This document shows positions 1 to 10,759 of a stretch of DNA of 64,000 bases, piece by piece. How positions within the stretch are numbered: position 1 is the stretch's first letter; each line of letters opens with the position of its first letter. The stretch is from Cheiracanthium punctorium (lineage: Eukaryota > Arthropoda > Arachnida > Araneae > Cheiracanthiidae): assembly GCA_038373885.1 (NCBI GenBank), contig JAWZYV010012283.1, forward strand, positions 372,001 to 436,000, written 5' to 3'. Under the pieces are notes generated by a model. That model saw nothing but the letters and a program-made list of their open reading frames with translations. It ran no database searches and had not been told where the DNA came from. A program made the position numbers and the translations under genes.

Positions 1-161
1 CAGAAAGAGATAATGAAAAAATTTAAAGAAAAAGTTAGACCTATTCAAACCACTCGCAGGGTTGAATGAGTCATTGCAGGTTATGAATGGGTCACTAAAT
101 GAAATCTGAAAAAAAATTACAAAAAGACAAAATAGTAATTGTCATGTATATATCATGTATA

Positions 162-1004
162 TATCTCTGCTATTCCTGGGTTCGTCGTTCTAAAGTCCAG
201 TTGGTGTAGAAAGTTCTAGTAAAAAGTCCACTGGTCAGGATGGAACACAACTTTATTGCTTCTAGAACTTCGTAGAACAATCAGCTGTACAAAATTCACA
301 AGCACAATTAAACAGTAATGTGCTTTTAACAGTCCGCTTAGATCAGAAGCTCTCATAAATGCTGTATTTCTCACACAAAATGAAACATTTTCACTGGCAA
401 AAATTGAGTGAAAATATACGAGAGATAACACTAACAGTCTCTCAAGACTTAGTGGTCAAGAATTTACACACAGCACTTAAATTCAAAGCTTCATAAACTG
501 CACATAACACCGCTTCTATCGCAGAGCAAAGCAAGCATACTCACTCACAGCTTGATCCACACTGAACTCTCGGAGCAGTGCACTGGTATTTATATAGGAG
601 GCAGAAGCTGCGAGCAGCTTCCAGAAAAGTCTATTTCTCAAAGATTCTACATAAAGTGAAAATTTTTATTACGTCATAGAAGAGAAATGTTAGGTTTTTA
701 TGTGTTTTTAATGCAGGAAAACCAATTTTTAGGCCCCATTGGGAAAATTGTGCAAAATGTCGCCAAATTTGGTGCGAAACTAAGTCCCTAAAAGTGAAGT
801 GACCAAAGCCCTAGGACTAATATTTCTCTAGATTTCTAGAAACCCATAGGAAAACAATGGGGAAACCGAAACCTCCATATCTCCGGTTCTAGTTGACCGA
901 TTTTGATGCAACAAAAAGCAAAATTGAACTATTTGAAGCATAGAATACAAATTTTAAACTATTTTAAGCTCCAGAACAGCGGGTTGCCCCGAAAATTTGT
1001 AACA
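162..1004 (-). mobile_element. gypsy-type 3' LTR, slightly truncated
   Basis: This block is repeated, about 94% identical by eye, at 52377-53229. On the minus strand it starts TGTTAC at 1004 and runs to about 162, where the last ten or so bases seen in the other copy (ending GTAACA) are lost in an AT-rich stretch. A polypurine tract lies immediately 5' of it on the minus strand, which makes this a 3' LTR. No open reading frame is expected in it. The strand, the polypurine tract and the integrase fragment at 9209-9725 all agree on a minus-strand gypsy element. Confidence 0.85.
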
Positions 1005-1196
1005 TTGCCCTCTTCCCAAGGACTACACGTCCCAGGCAGTACAATCCCCAGTTAGGAGGTCTCACAAATATCTACAGTGTATAACTATTAACAGGATGTT
1101 AGAAACATAATTCAAGCAAGTAATCAATAAACACAATAAGCAAATGCACAATAATGAATAAATAATGAAAATAATAAATAATTACACACTAATAAG
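1005..1196 (-). mobile_element. gypsy polypurine tract and 3' untranslated region
   Basis: On the minus strand the sequence GGGAAGAGGGCAA (about 1005-1017) abuts the LTR start, as expected for the plus-strand primer of a gypsy retrotransposon. The rest, up to 1196, is AT-rich non-coding DNA. It continues, after removal of hAT-1, at 9030, which leads on to the integrase fragment. The last eight bases (1189-1196, ctaataag) are the hAT-1 target duplication. Confidence 0.75.
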
Positions 1197-1809
1197 TAAA
1201 GGTCAAGATTCGTGGTCGCCACTCGCCACGCGGCAACTCAGTTTAAGAAAGTGGCGATGAAAAAAATTCATTACATTCGCCACTTTTTATTTTATTAAAT
1301 TTATGTGTTTTGGTTTACAATTGCTGTTTCTTACTCTCTCCAAAATACATGGACAGAATTTACAATTCACTTGGAAAAAAGTATCCCCTCCCCTCACCCC
1401 TTTTCCATCATTCTATTGTGAATTTATTGACACTAATACCACGAAATCGCAGATGCAGCAGACACACCTGCAAACCGGATCGACTCACTTCAGTAGGAAT
1501 GCGCAGAATAGAAGACGTTCTTGCTTTTGCACTTTGCTTGGAACAATTCTTTCTCCTTTCTCCAACCACGTGCGTATATAAAAAAAATCCATATTTTATA
1601 AACAAAGCCACGTGGGACTTCCGGATTTTTAAAAGATAAAACCAGAAGTGATAAGACCCCGAGATAAAACCAAAAGTAAATATGGCTTGGTTCGCTTATT
1701 ACATTCAAATTAATTGTAGTCAAAGGTGCAGTGTTGCTGAATGAAGAATTCAAAGATAATGCTAGTGCTTTCATAGAACCTGTAGCGCAGCCAGAAATTT
1801 TTTTTAGCG

Positions 1810-3161
1810 GGGGTCCAAATTACTTGGACTCGGGGGGGGGGGGGGGGGGGAGAGATCAGACACCCCCCCCTAAAATGATCATGTTGCTGTTCACACGGCC
1901 CCCGTAAATGACACCCATTTAAGTGTTTGTAGGGGGGGGTGGGACTGGTAATCTGAGACAGGCACTCAGCACTCATCCCTCCCCCGGAAGAAATGTTTTG
2001 CGAATTTTACCTTTACAGAAAACATTTGAAATTTTACCCTCAGGCTCCCAGAAAGCACAGAATCAATGCGAATACCTTTATTCTCCCCCCAGTGGTGGAT
2101 TTTGCTCTTGAGAGGCCCGAGACGCAACTCAATTTTGAGGCCCCCCTCCTCACAAAAAAAAAAAATCACTAACTCTAACACCTTTACATTATTACTAATT
2201 ATTTTTAAATGTTTTAATTCCTTTTATATCTAGTTTATGTCTACAAACCAGGGCCTGACTTTCACTATAACACTTTTATGCCCAGGGTACTTTTCAGATT
2301 TTGTGTCCCTTAGCTGGCTCAATTTTTGTGCCCCTGTATATCGTGTTAAACTCAATTTTTTGGCTTATTTCTGCATTTGTGCCCAGGGCACGTGCACCAA
2401 GTGTCCAGCCGATAGTCATGGCCTGCTACAAAAGGAGTATTAAAATTTTTAAAATAATTTTTATGTTTATAGATTTGTTCATCTTAAAAAACATTCTTTA
2501 TCTCAATAATTTTTGTACTACGTTTCACTTTACATGATTAACACTAAATAAACATCAGCATACCTCTAAGTATAACCCAGCAACTGCAGTTTCATATTTA
2601 TTATTTTTCACTCTTACTTAATTATGTCGAATTACTTTTTGTGGACCACTGGCATATGTCTTGTTTCAGTCATGAAAATTTTGACTACTTAACAGGTACT
2701 TTTGAAGGTCAGAACAAGGGAAACTTGATCAGAAACATGACTTAGACATCACAAAGTTCAGAAGAATTCTTTACTTGGATAAAAGTACCAAAATTTAACA
2801 TTCCTTCAAGAACATATATTTAAAAATATTTAAATATATTCATAAATTTCCCGCTTGGAAGTGCAAAACTAAGCAGTTTAATAGTAAAAGTAAACTTTCT
2901 GTTTAGTCTAATTTTTGTATTTATTCAAAAACTGTCAATAAGTTTAGGACTATTAATAATGAGTAATTAGGTATGAATAATATATATACTCACACACATA
3001 CATTATTCTATATTTTAAATAGAATGAAAAAAACTACAAGAGAAATTAAAAAAACAATACTTAAGTAGTTAAAGTACAAAAAATATTATTGAGTTAAAAA
3101 TAAATTCCACTTTATATTGAAAATGGGTATGCTCCAAGCTTCGGTCCTAGGTTTATTATTA
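1810..3161. other. non-coding interior of hAT-3
   Basis: This stretch holds a G19 run, C-rich tracts, decayed CAGGGC-type repeat fragments near 2249-2440 and plain AT-rich DNA. No frame shows a recognisable domain and no complete element could be delimited. Confidence 0.5.
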
Positions 3162-4828
3162 ACTAGCTGCCTGCCCGTTCTTCGCACGGTAGGAAACGAA
3201 AATTTTCCTCGCATGTGTAATTCGAATTAATTCCAGTGAAGTGGAATCTAGAAAAAGCAAAATTATTTCCCTCTTGACTTAAAGTTTGCATTATATATGT
3301 TACTAACCTGAGCTCATTGCAATATAATGACACACAAAAAAAAAAAAAAAAAAAACTATGTCTGCGTCATTCGGGGTATCAAAAAAGTGAAAAGTTAGAC
3401 TGTTCTCACTTTCAAAATGTCTTATTTCCGCATCATGCTATCTTTTAGGTTCGCGTTTTAGCGTTAAATACCTCAGACACTACATGAAATGGACATTTTT
3501 TTAAATTTTAAAATTACGTCGTGCAACCCTTTACAAAAAGAAAAGAGATAAGACTGCGCTATTTATAAAAGCTTCAAAAAAAAATTTCTAGATTACGCAG
3601 TTTAATTTTTCTTCTCACAAATAAATCCAGTATTGATAAGAGGAAATCGAGCCAAGCAAAGAAATCGTCTGCTTGGACATACGAATAACTATTAACTATG
3701 TACACAAAACGAAATCTTTGGAATGAGAAACTTTTTTCACGTTTTCAGAAGAGCGCTCGTTCTAATTGCTTCACAATGGGCTTTGACTTTTAGTTGTTCA
3801 ATAACAGTAGTGTTTGGTGCATTTTAGCTTCAAATATAAGGCAATAAACAACAGATGATTAAATTAGAATTTTGCAAAAAACCGCTTCGATTAATGGAAG
3901 TTTTTATAATACTCGTAAATACTTTATTATTAATAATAAACTTATGTGAATTAATATATACTTCTTCCGTAACAAAAATATTCCAATAATTAAATAATAT
4001 TAATAATTAAATTCCAATAATTGCTTCAATTAGAAAATATAATCAATAATTAAATTATAAATAATTTCATCTAAATTCCTTTTAAAAATATTATATATAT
4101 TATTAAATTTATCACCAACGATAGAACTGATTTGATTCATATTTAAGTACAGTAAATTCAGAAATATGATTTCTTTATTTCCCAGGCATTAACCTTGTTC
4201 ATGATCAATTTGCACACTTTAAATCAATTCAGATACCACACATCAGCATTTATATTGTTCCTCTACAGAAAGAAGAGCCCAGTCAATCAGTGGCATAGGG
4301 CAATCCATTTATAAGTTTTGGGGTTGTTAGCAGTGCGTACCTGAGCGGTGAGCGTCCTCGAAAAAAAAAAATGTCAATTTGATTTTATTCTATTGTCAAC
4401 GAGTTAAACCCTACCATAGAACCCAGATTTAACTTGTCCCCCCATCGTTGCAAAGACACAACGGATAAGATACCCTTCTGTACCTAGTAACATGAATCTA
4501 CGAATGCTCCGCTGGCGTCCTGCGTTGCGAAAGCGCAACAGTGGTTGCATTAGACATTGATAAACCCAAACCAATCTGGGTAACAATGCTGGGAACAGAA
4601 GAAAATCTTCGGTGTTGAATCTTTGAAACGGTGGGAGCTAACAGGTTAAATCTGGGTTTAAGAATTAAAATCACAGATGAGAAAGGGGTGGGCTGCATCG
4701 TACTGAGTTCAAGTAATTTTAATAGTATAAGTAACAATGTCTTTAAAATTCATGTTTACTTTATGCATTAGTGTTGTGAAAATAAGCTTCATTCCCGTAA
4801 ACAGGACTAGCTGATTAACCGACTAGAG

Positions 4829-5388
4829 CAGGGTGTCTACCGCTCCGGAAAGTCTGGAAAAAGGGTCCGAAAAAAACTGGGAAATTGGATAGTGTGTCCG
4901 GAAAATTCATCAAAAGAATCATTTTTTTTTTTGTGCGCCTCTTTTTTTTTTTTTACCCTTTCTCTCTAATTGTCATACTCGAAACCGAAAGCAACTGCAA
5001 CGCATTTTTCGGACCGCAAAAGCATCAAGCAAGTGATGTGTTTGTATGAGGGAAAAATGGGGACGCATCAATCTTGACGGGAGGGTAAAAGACAAAATAG
5101 CTTACTTTGTAACTTATGGTTTAGGACCGTATTTCCAAGAACAGTTAGTTAATTCTATCAGAAAGTGCGACTACTTCTGTTTCTCAATAGATGAAAGCTT
5201 AATCCTGTATACTTCAGTTAAAATTGATTTCAAGAAGTTGTACAAAATATGCAAATATAAAGACAAGGGAGGGGGCATTGTGCAATTTCTCAAAGTAAAA
5301 TGCAGTGGTCAGGAATTTTTTCCCGGGACCTCCCAAAAGTCAGGAAAAAGTCCGGAAATTGACTTTCAGAAATTTGGTAGACACCCTG
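4829..5388 (+). mobile_element. small hAT-like element with 5-bp target duplication (copy a)
   Basis: It begins CAGGGTGTCTACC and ends GGTAGACACCCTG, perfect 13-bp inverted repeats, flanked by TAGAG on both sides (4824-4828, 5389-5393). Subterminal GGAAA-type motifs are repeated at each end. At 560 bp it is non-autonomous but keeps a scrap of a transposase frame (5046-5201). Two further elements in the window have the same end type and also 5-bp duplications (10760-12077 and 46507-51235). Confidence 0.8.
5046..5201 (+). pseudogene. hAT-like transposase fragment
   Basis: About 50 residues are open. A stretch with the sense of a hAT catalytic-domain start is visible: an AYFVTYGLGPYFQ segment followed by the acidic block FSIDESL, resembling the DESL(N) motif I recall in hAT-like transposases of elements with CAGGGTGTCTACC ends. 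The frame then runs into the right terminal repeat, so the rest of the enzyme has been deleted. It cannot encode a working transposase. Family assignment rests on this motif and on the terminal repeats, not on a database search. Confidence 0.5.
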
Positions 5389-5494
5389 TAGAGCAGCAGA
5401 TAACTTTTAAGTCAGGTTGCGTCGTAACGACTAATGCAACCAGGCAACGCCGGGCTAAGCAGCTAGTATGCAATAAGTAATGTATATTTATATT

Positions 5495-6113
5495 CAGGGC
5501 CTGATTTACGGCGGGGCATTCGGGGCATTGGACCGGTGCCCCACTCTAGGGGGGGCCACAAAATGAAAAAAATACGCAAGTAATTTTTTGTACATCTAAC
5601 ATTTTGCTCTTATTTCTTGACATACTGTAAAATGTAACAAAATATGATTACAGTAAATACACTCAAAATACTGGTGTTAAAAAGATAAAACAGTGAAAAC
5701 TTTGTAAATAAACACTCATAAAATGATACCTCTTTTGCAGAAAACACGTTTTCGTACTGAAAATTTCAGTACCTCCTCAGCCTAAAATTGGAACCTTTAG
5801 AGTGAGGATATACTGAAATTTTCAGTACGAAAATGCATTTTCTGCAAAAGAGGTATCATTTTATGAGTGCTTATTTGCAGTGTTTTCATTGTTTTATGTT
5901 TGGAGTTAGTTTAGTGGAATTCTAAAATTTAAAAAAAAATTATTTCATTAGATTCATAAAATGCTTTGCTTATGTATACCTGTCAAAGGTATATAAACTC
6001 ATAGCAGCCTATAAAATAAAATCACTCTTGTATTCGATGAAGGTTAAGATGTATGGGGGCCCCCCCATATGAAGTTTTGGCCCGGGGCCCCCAGGGGTAT
6101 AAATCGGGCCCTG
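5495..6113. mobile_element. hAT miniature element with internal palindrome
   Basis: Ends CAGGGCCTGATTTA and TAAATCGGGCCCTG are inverted repeats, flanked by a perfect 8-bp duplication tttatatt (5487-5494, 6114-6121). It has no coding capacity. G-rich and C-rich blocks follow the ends. Its centre is a large hairpin, described separately. Confidence 0.85.
5713..5869. repeat. 59-bp inverted repeat with 39-bp loop
   Basis: Arms 5713-5771 and 5811-5869 are complementary at 56 of 59 positions; the three mismatches fall in one four-base patch. The arms themselves contain a short palindrome, GAAAATTTC. It forms the core of the miniature element and is likely the product of a foldback event inside it. 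Confidence 0.85.
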
Positions 6114-6418
6114 TTTATATTTAGTGCCGTAACATAGATTTGTTATCATTGACTACATTGTAGTTGCTAGTAATAATTAGCTTATGATATAGTTTTAAAT
6201 AATCTTTATAAGTTGGATCATTACATCTTGTATACATGCAAGTACGATTGTCTATGTTTAGAAAATTCTTGGCTAATTATAAATAAAAACCACTTCAAAC
6301 ATCTGCTAGATTATACTTGAAAGATCTTTTCATATTAAGATTTTTACTGATAATAAATTATGAACCACGTCTGTGTGATTCCAGCTCCTCTGTTGTGTAA
6401 AGTTATTTTGAAATTTAA

Positions 6419-6682
6419 TCAAGTAAAGTTTACCTCTTTGTTAATGTAGAGCCCAATATCAAGAGGATGAGCTTGAGATTCAGCACCCTCAAAGGTTTCT
6501 TTCGGTGCAACAGATTTTTCACAGAGTCTGGGCCCGTCCATACTATCAGCAGTCTTTGATGCTGCACGATCACCATCATCGGCTTTAATTTTTTTCTCGA
6601 AGAAAGATAAAAACATTTCACTTTGGGTTTTCTTTCTTTTTAAACTGGATGAATTCATGATCGTAAGAAACAAAGAACCCAA
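6419..6682 (-). pseudogene. N-terminal exon of a TTF-type hAT transposase
   Basis: The minus-strand frame gives 87 residues: a basic start (second methionine begins MNSSSLKRKKTQSEM), an FLSFFEKK segment, an acidic middle and the ending PLDIGLYINK, which resembles the start of the TTF/DUF4371 region in hAT transposases related to the 52-kDa repressor and ZMYM families. Directly after it the sequence AAAGAG-GTAAAC looks like a 5' splice donor, so this may be exon 1 of an intron-containing gene. No downstream exon is found on the minus side, so it is a remnant, probably of hAT-3. A host gene exon is less likely given its setting. Confidence 0.5.
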
Positions 6683-7636
6683 AACTTAAACTTCTGCTTA
6701 CAAACTAAAGGCATCCAACTCAAGTGAATTCAGGAGAGACTAAAACTGAACTATTCGAAATTTCGTTATACCACATCTAAGCTCCCAGCAGACCCTCTTT
6801 TTTACTGTTTATTGTGTGTGTGTATGTATTCACTATTTGAATACTGTGGCTTGTTTATCTCAAGAAAAGAAGAGTGGTATGCTTGAAGACTACAATATAG
6901 GCAATATATTTTCCTCTTTCCTTCATGACAATTTTGTTATCAGCTTATTGTAGCATGAATAGATTCTTTCTTAGGATATTCCGTTCCTTTGCGCTAGAAG
7001 GGTGCGAATTACTCCCCTTTACATTGTCCAATTCGTTCATCCTAGCCCCGCAAATTCTCTATCAGAGACCCGACTGGAGATTTATTGCCTAAGGAGTCTC
7101 TATGACGGTGCTTGCTGGAAGCCTTTGATGATTTTACCTTGCGTCCTCCTTTTCAAGCCAACTACCGATACAAAGTTTAAAAAGATTTTTTTTAAAGAAA
7201 AGACACTTTTTAGAGAATAAATTTGGAAAAGAAAGAAGAGAAAGAGAAAAAACGGGCCCTTTTTAGAGAAAAAATGCCCCCCTTAAATTGGTGACCCATG
7301 GGCCCCACTCGCCCTGTAGATAAACGGACCTTGCTCATAGCGGCCCCTTAGCTCATAGGGGGGGGGGGTCCGGACCCCCTAGACCCCTCCCCCTTTGCTG
7401 CGCCACTGCATAGAACATTAACATGTATGAGTTTTTAAAACGAGACAGCATGTCTACACATCGTCCATAAACACGTGGCTTCGGCTCCTTTCAGACACAT
7501 TGCCTTGTTTCTAGACATCCTATCACCGTGCGAAATGCAATAACTATTGCGGGAAGGAATTCGCCAGTGCTTTGAAAAGCAAGAGGGAAAGAAGGGGGGA
7601 ATTTGTATGTTTCGACGTAATTAAGAAGCTGTGAAG

Positions 7637-7781
7637 CAAGGACGTATTTAAAAGGGTGGGGGTCCGGATCCCGCTCCCCGAAATTTTGATTTTTGTTACT
7701 AAAATGATAATAAGTCTTTCTGTGAAACATTCTGCCTTTTTTACCGTTTGGACCCGAAATGTTTTTCTTGATACGTGCCTG
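7637..7781. mobile_element. 145-bp hAT miniature element
   Basis: Ends CAAGGACGTATTTA and ATACGTGCCTG are imperfect inverted repeats; the flanks are a perfect 8-bp duplication ctgtgaag (7629-7636, 7782-7789). The paralogous block near 60500 lacks it and has a single ctgtggaag, which serves as an empty site. Confidence 0.8.
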
Positions 7782-8401
7782 CTGTGAAGAGACTGAAGAG
7801 AGTAAAATTCGGAATAATTCAACTTGAAAAAAAAAAAAAAAAAAAAAAAAAACCCTCTATGGTACAAACTAGGGAGAGATTTAATAAATTCGATTTTATA
7901 TCTGAGAGTTTACTGATGAATGTGCATATGTTAATTAACCAATTAAAAACTGAAAAAATGAAGCAAGTCAAATTAACCGATGTATTTAATGTAAATATAA
8001 AAGCTAATTAGATTCTAATAATAATTTAATACGCTTATTTTAAATTAGAATTTAAATAAATTTCAGTTACTATTTATTTGTGTTATATTGTATGAAAATT
8101 TTACAAAATCAACGATCTATTCTGCTTTTAGTTTTTAGTTTGAATTGAACACTAAATTACATTTGTTCCAGTGTACATGTGTTTTTTTGGCGGTTTATAC
8201 AGCGATCGTATGCATATTTTAAGACTACTTTTCATTGATAAATAATACACTGGTCAATAGCACGTGATCGACGATGGTTTTAATGGAAATTTTCAACAAA
8301 TCTATAATCCGGAAAAATCGGTAATCCGGCACCGCGTCATTCCCGCCGATGCCAGATTATCGGTGCTGCACCGTACTGCATATTCAGCAGAATTCTAAAA
8401 A

Positions 8402-8668
8402 TTGCAGCAGACAAATTTAAATGAAAAATTAAGTAGTGAAAACTTCAGTAATTTTAAAATTGTAAAAGAACTCATCCAAGCTTTAATTACTATACCCCAC
8501 AGTACTGCTGAAGTAGAGAGAATTTGGAGCAGTGTTAAAAATATTATAGGTGACAAATCCACATCAATGGTTAGAGAGCGTTTAGAAAACAGGCTATCTG
8601 TAAAGACTGCTAAAGTTAATTTGATGCATTTTAATGATGTATTTGATGATGTAATTAAATTGTGGTAG
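8402..8668 (+). pseudogene. hAT transposase C-terminal dimerisation region (hAT-1)
   Basis: The 88-residue frame carries the hAT C-terminal signature: an ALITIPHSTAEVERIWS segment, matching the family pattern of P-S-AEVER-FS near the C-terminus that mediates dimerisation. It is closely similar to the C-terminus of the hAT-2 transposase (53911-54330, minus). In hAT-1 everything upstream of the TNLNEKLSSENF segment is missing, so this is only a tail. It lies 350 bp from the right terminal repeat, as in hAT-2. Confidence 0.85.
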
Positions 8669-9021
8669 CATAAAAAGCAGATGGCTATGCTTTCAGGATT
8701 AAAATATAATATTTTAAATGTTTGTGTTCTTTATTCAGCCGGATTTTAATTTACTCATTTTTCATTCATTTCAATTATTGACAAAATTAATTAAATGAGC
8801 TATAGTAAGTTTTTATTATTATTAATTTTAAGAAATGTATACAAAACAACATTTTATTATAATTTATTAGTCCTGAAAAATATAATTTTTTGATTATATT
8901 ATATCCAATATTATACCTTTATGTACATACATATATTTTAATTACACATGAATTCTACGTACGTAAGATACCATTCAAGTGGCCACTGGCCACTCTCAAA
9001 ATTTCTGAGTCTTGACCTTTA

Positions 9022-9208
9022 CTAATAAGTAATAAACATAATAAACGAATACATTTAAATAAAAACAAATATATACACTAATCATGACATAAGTGCTGAG
9101 TAGAAGAGAGTTGAGGGTAAAGGAAGAGAAGAGAGTGACAGGAAAGAAATGGGAGATGAAAGAAAGGAGGAATTACGCCATAGTGACCATGATCTAATAT
9201 TCAGAGGA
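9022..9208 (-). mobile_element. gypsy 3' untranslated region, continued
   Basis: After the hAT-1 target duplication this purine-rich, non-coding stretch continues the gypsy element up to the integrase stop codon. Joined to 1005-1196 it gives a 3' untranslated region of roughly 370 bp. Confidence 0.65.
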
Positions 9209-9725
9209 CTAATTAAAACTGGGGTAAACGGCTAGCTGATCGAAATGAACAACTCTTGGTTTCGAGTTAGGTGACTTACAAATCCGTACGATGGCATCAT
9301 TCAGTCTCTTCAGGACTGTGTAAGGATCGTCCCACGGCGATTGCAGCTTGGGAGACGGGCCTTTCCATCGAGTAGGATTCCATAACCAAACTTTGTCACC
9401 TACGTTGAACTCTTGTTCCGTAGCCTTCGCGTCATAGCGAGTCTTGATCTTCTGCGTGTTCAAGTTGATCTGTTCCCAAGCAAAATGATGCACGCCTTCA
9501 AACCCGGAGAGCCCGGAGATTTTCCATGTACTCCTCTGGTGATGAAGGCGTATCTGGAGGGTGACCAAACAATAGATCAGCGGGAAAACGAAGATCTCTT
9601 CCAAATAGCATCTGGGAAGGTGTGAAGCCGGTAGTCTCATGGACGGCACTCCTATAAGCTAGAAGACAGCCATCCAAATATGTTTCAATTAACTTAATCT
9701 TTGAATGACAGTATGTTTTTATCAA
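9209..9725 (-). pseudogene. gypsy integrase C-terminal fragment
   Basis: Two overlapping minus-strand frames (9725-9498 and 9649-9209) read as one integrase tail with a frameshift near 9500-9560. The upstream part has the AYRSAVHETTG and FTPSQMLFGR segments, typical of the end of the gypsy integrase core; the downstream part has TRYDAKA, VGDKVWLW and a degenerate GPY/F module (WDDPY in place of the usual WxGPY) ending in the frame QLAVYPSF. Similarity stops near 9690, where unrelated DNA begins. The core catalytic residues, reverse transcriptase and gag are absent here. Confidence 0.8.
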
Positions 9726-10329
9726 TGCTAAATAACGCTCCGTTTTAACCTTTTTAAGTAAAGTAGAAGTTAGTTAAAGTTTCTTTTAAAGTACAAACTT
9801 TGCTGCCACATCGAACTTTGTGCATTTACCGTAACTTTGCTTTTTTTTCTGAAGATTGAAAGTTTTTTCGATCAGTATGGTTTTTCTTCAAAGTAAAGCA
9901 GCAAGTTTGAATTAATGATATTTAAATAATTTTAAAAGAATTCTTCAAAAGCCTTTGCCAGTACTTATGAAACTTATGATCTGTGATATTTTCCTGTGTT
10001 AATTTATGATAAATGAAAGTTGATGTCTCTCTTAATCTCAGTTGCAATCTTTGTCTTCAAAACACTCTTCAATCGTGGCCATCTACTGTTGAACACAATT
10101 TATGTTTCCAGGTGTTGACACTTTTAAATTTAACTTGGATTGTTAGCACATACAGGAACATCAAGCGCATCTGTTAACGCGAATCCACCTTAAAAAGAAA
10201 AGAGAAAAAAGAAATGTCTGTCTATGGTTCTGTCCATGACGCTTTTTTTGTTGTTGTTGTTGTTCGCACGTTATGTAAAAATGGCTATAGTGGATGAAAT
10301 AAAATTTGATGCAGGGATAGGTGGTCATT
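9726..10329. other. no gene recognised
   Basis: AT-rich DNA without domains, terminal repeats or tandem structure that I can see. It contains the unknown flank of the broken gypsy fragment and leads up to the SINE. Confidence 0.5.
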
Positions 10330-10570
10330 CAGTCTCACCATGGCACAGTGGTTATGTCATTGAAAACGGTAGACGACGGAAGTGTGAAGGTCTCAGTGCG
10401 GGTCTCATCCTGCAAGTGTCGGACAGTCTCGAGTTTTGGTAGGTTTTCTTCAGGTGTAACGTGAATACACGTTAGAACTTCTTAGAAAGGCCTCCTACCA
10501 ATCTACCCCTCATACTTGACAGATCGTCCTAGCATAGCGTTGGTATAATCAAACTAACAAACAAACAAAA
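10330..10570 (+). mobile_element. tRNA-derived SINE
   Basis: A box A-like TGGCACAGTGG (10341-10351) and a box B-like GGTCTCATCC (10401-10410) lie 50 bp apart, as in an internal RNA polymerase III promoter. A tRNA-unrelated body follows, and the 3' end is an AAACAAACAAAAA tail. Shared blocks with 31488-31711 (AAGTGTGAAGGTC, CTTAGAAAG, a CC-AGC-TAGC-type block, and a GTAT-AAAC tail) show both belong to one SINE family, well diverged. Confidence 0.65.
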
Positions 10571-10573
10571 ATG

Positions 10574-10735
10574 TGGTCATTCAACTTAAAATATAAGTTT
10601 CGAATGTTTGAAAAGGTTTGATCAGATTTTGAGATTTTGTGAAATTTTGTTCAAAATCTGAGAGTAAATTTTTGTTTGTGCATCACATAGAAATGACTAA
10701 AGTGAAAAAAATGAAATTTGTGTACTAATAGGTAG
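10574..10735. repeat. first unit of a ~155-bp tandem repeat
   Basis: The unit runs from TCATTCAACTTAAAAT to the hAT-4 insertion point and matches two units at 41821-42127. Shared landmarks in order are CTCAACTTAAAA, AGATTTTGTGAAA, TTCAAAAT, AATTTTTGTT and a terminal CTAAT-type block. The array is continuous once hAT-4 is removed. Confidence 0.7.
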
Positions 10736-10759
10736 TAGAGATCAGTTCGGGCTCATTTT

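Larger units (their letters stand above)
3162..5467. mobile_element. possible DNA element with ACTAGCTGC inverted ends
   Basis: ACTAGCTGC at 3162 is followed by CTGCCCG and is mirrored by GCAGCTAGT ending at 5467, preceded by a GCCGGGC-type block. Such ends recur in arthropod DNA repeats. No convincing target duplication is visible, so the pairing of the two ends is an inference. An internal inverted repeat (AACCCAGATTTAACTTG near 4420 and its complement near 4645) and two poly(A)/poly(T) runs lie inside, and the 4829-5388 element is nested near its right end. Confidence 0.4.
1780..7408. mobile_element. hAT transposon hAT-3 (CAGTGGCGCAGC ends)
   Basis: Its ends are CTGTAGCGCAGC (1780) and GCTGCGCCACTG (7408), imperfect inverted repeats, flanked by a perfect 8-bp duplication catagaac (1772-1779, 7409-7416). 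The uninterrupted paralogue around 60290 confirms the junction. The subterminal regions carry G and C runs (G19 at 1832-1850). The only transposase-like piece is the minus-strand exon at 6419-6682. Smaller elements are nested inside at 3162-5467, 4829-5388 and 5495-6113. Confidence 0.8.
1662..8373 (+). mobile_element. Tigger-like element F, copy 1, interrupted and left-truncated
   Basis: Segments 1662-1779 and 7409-8373 together match one continuous block at about 60184-61034. The right end, GGTGCTGCACCG followed by TA, corresponds to GGTGCTGCACTG-TA in copy 2, typical of pogo/Tigger ends. The left terminal repeat seen in copy 2 (59402) is missing here. Comparison with copy 2 shows two clean insertions in copy 1: hAT-3 at 1780-7408 and a 145-bp miniature element at 7637-7781. 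A lysine-rich open frame at 7775-8011 comes from a poly(A) run and is not a gene. Confidence 0.7.
1197..9021 (+). mobile_element. hAT transposon hAT-1, internally deleted and loaded with insertions
   Basis: The ends are inverted repeats TAAAGGTCAAG (1197) and CTTGACCTTTA (9021), flanked by a perfect 8-bp duplication ctaataag (1189-1196 and 9022-9029), the hAT hallmark. The first 440 bp are homologous, inverted, to the end of hAT-2 (62630-63041), and the last 610 bp match the other end of hAT-2 (53568-54200). Only the C-terminal tail of the transposase remains (8402-8668). The middle is replaced by a Tigger-like fragment that itself carries hAT-3. The element sits in the 3' untranslated region of the gypsy copy. 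Open frames at 1303-1639 are not conserved in frame with hAT-2 and are not counted as genes. Confidence 0.9.

Noticed and set aside
1303..1774. Several overlapping frames of 67-109 residues near the left end of hAT-1
   Set aside because: The homologous region at 62640-62940 has different frames and indels, and no domain is visible; it is non-coding terminal DNA of the hAT family.
7775..8011. Open frame with a long lysine run
   Set aside because: The lysines come from a poly(A) tract and the paralogous copy of Tigger F has no equivalent frame.
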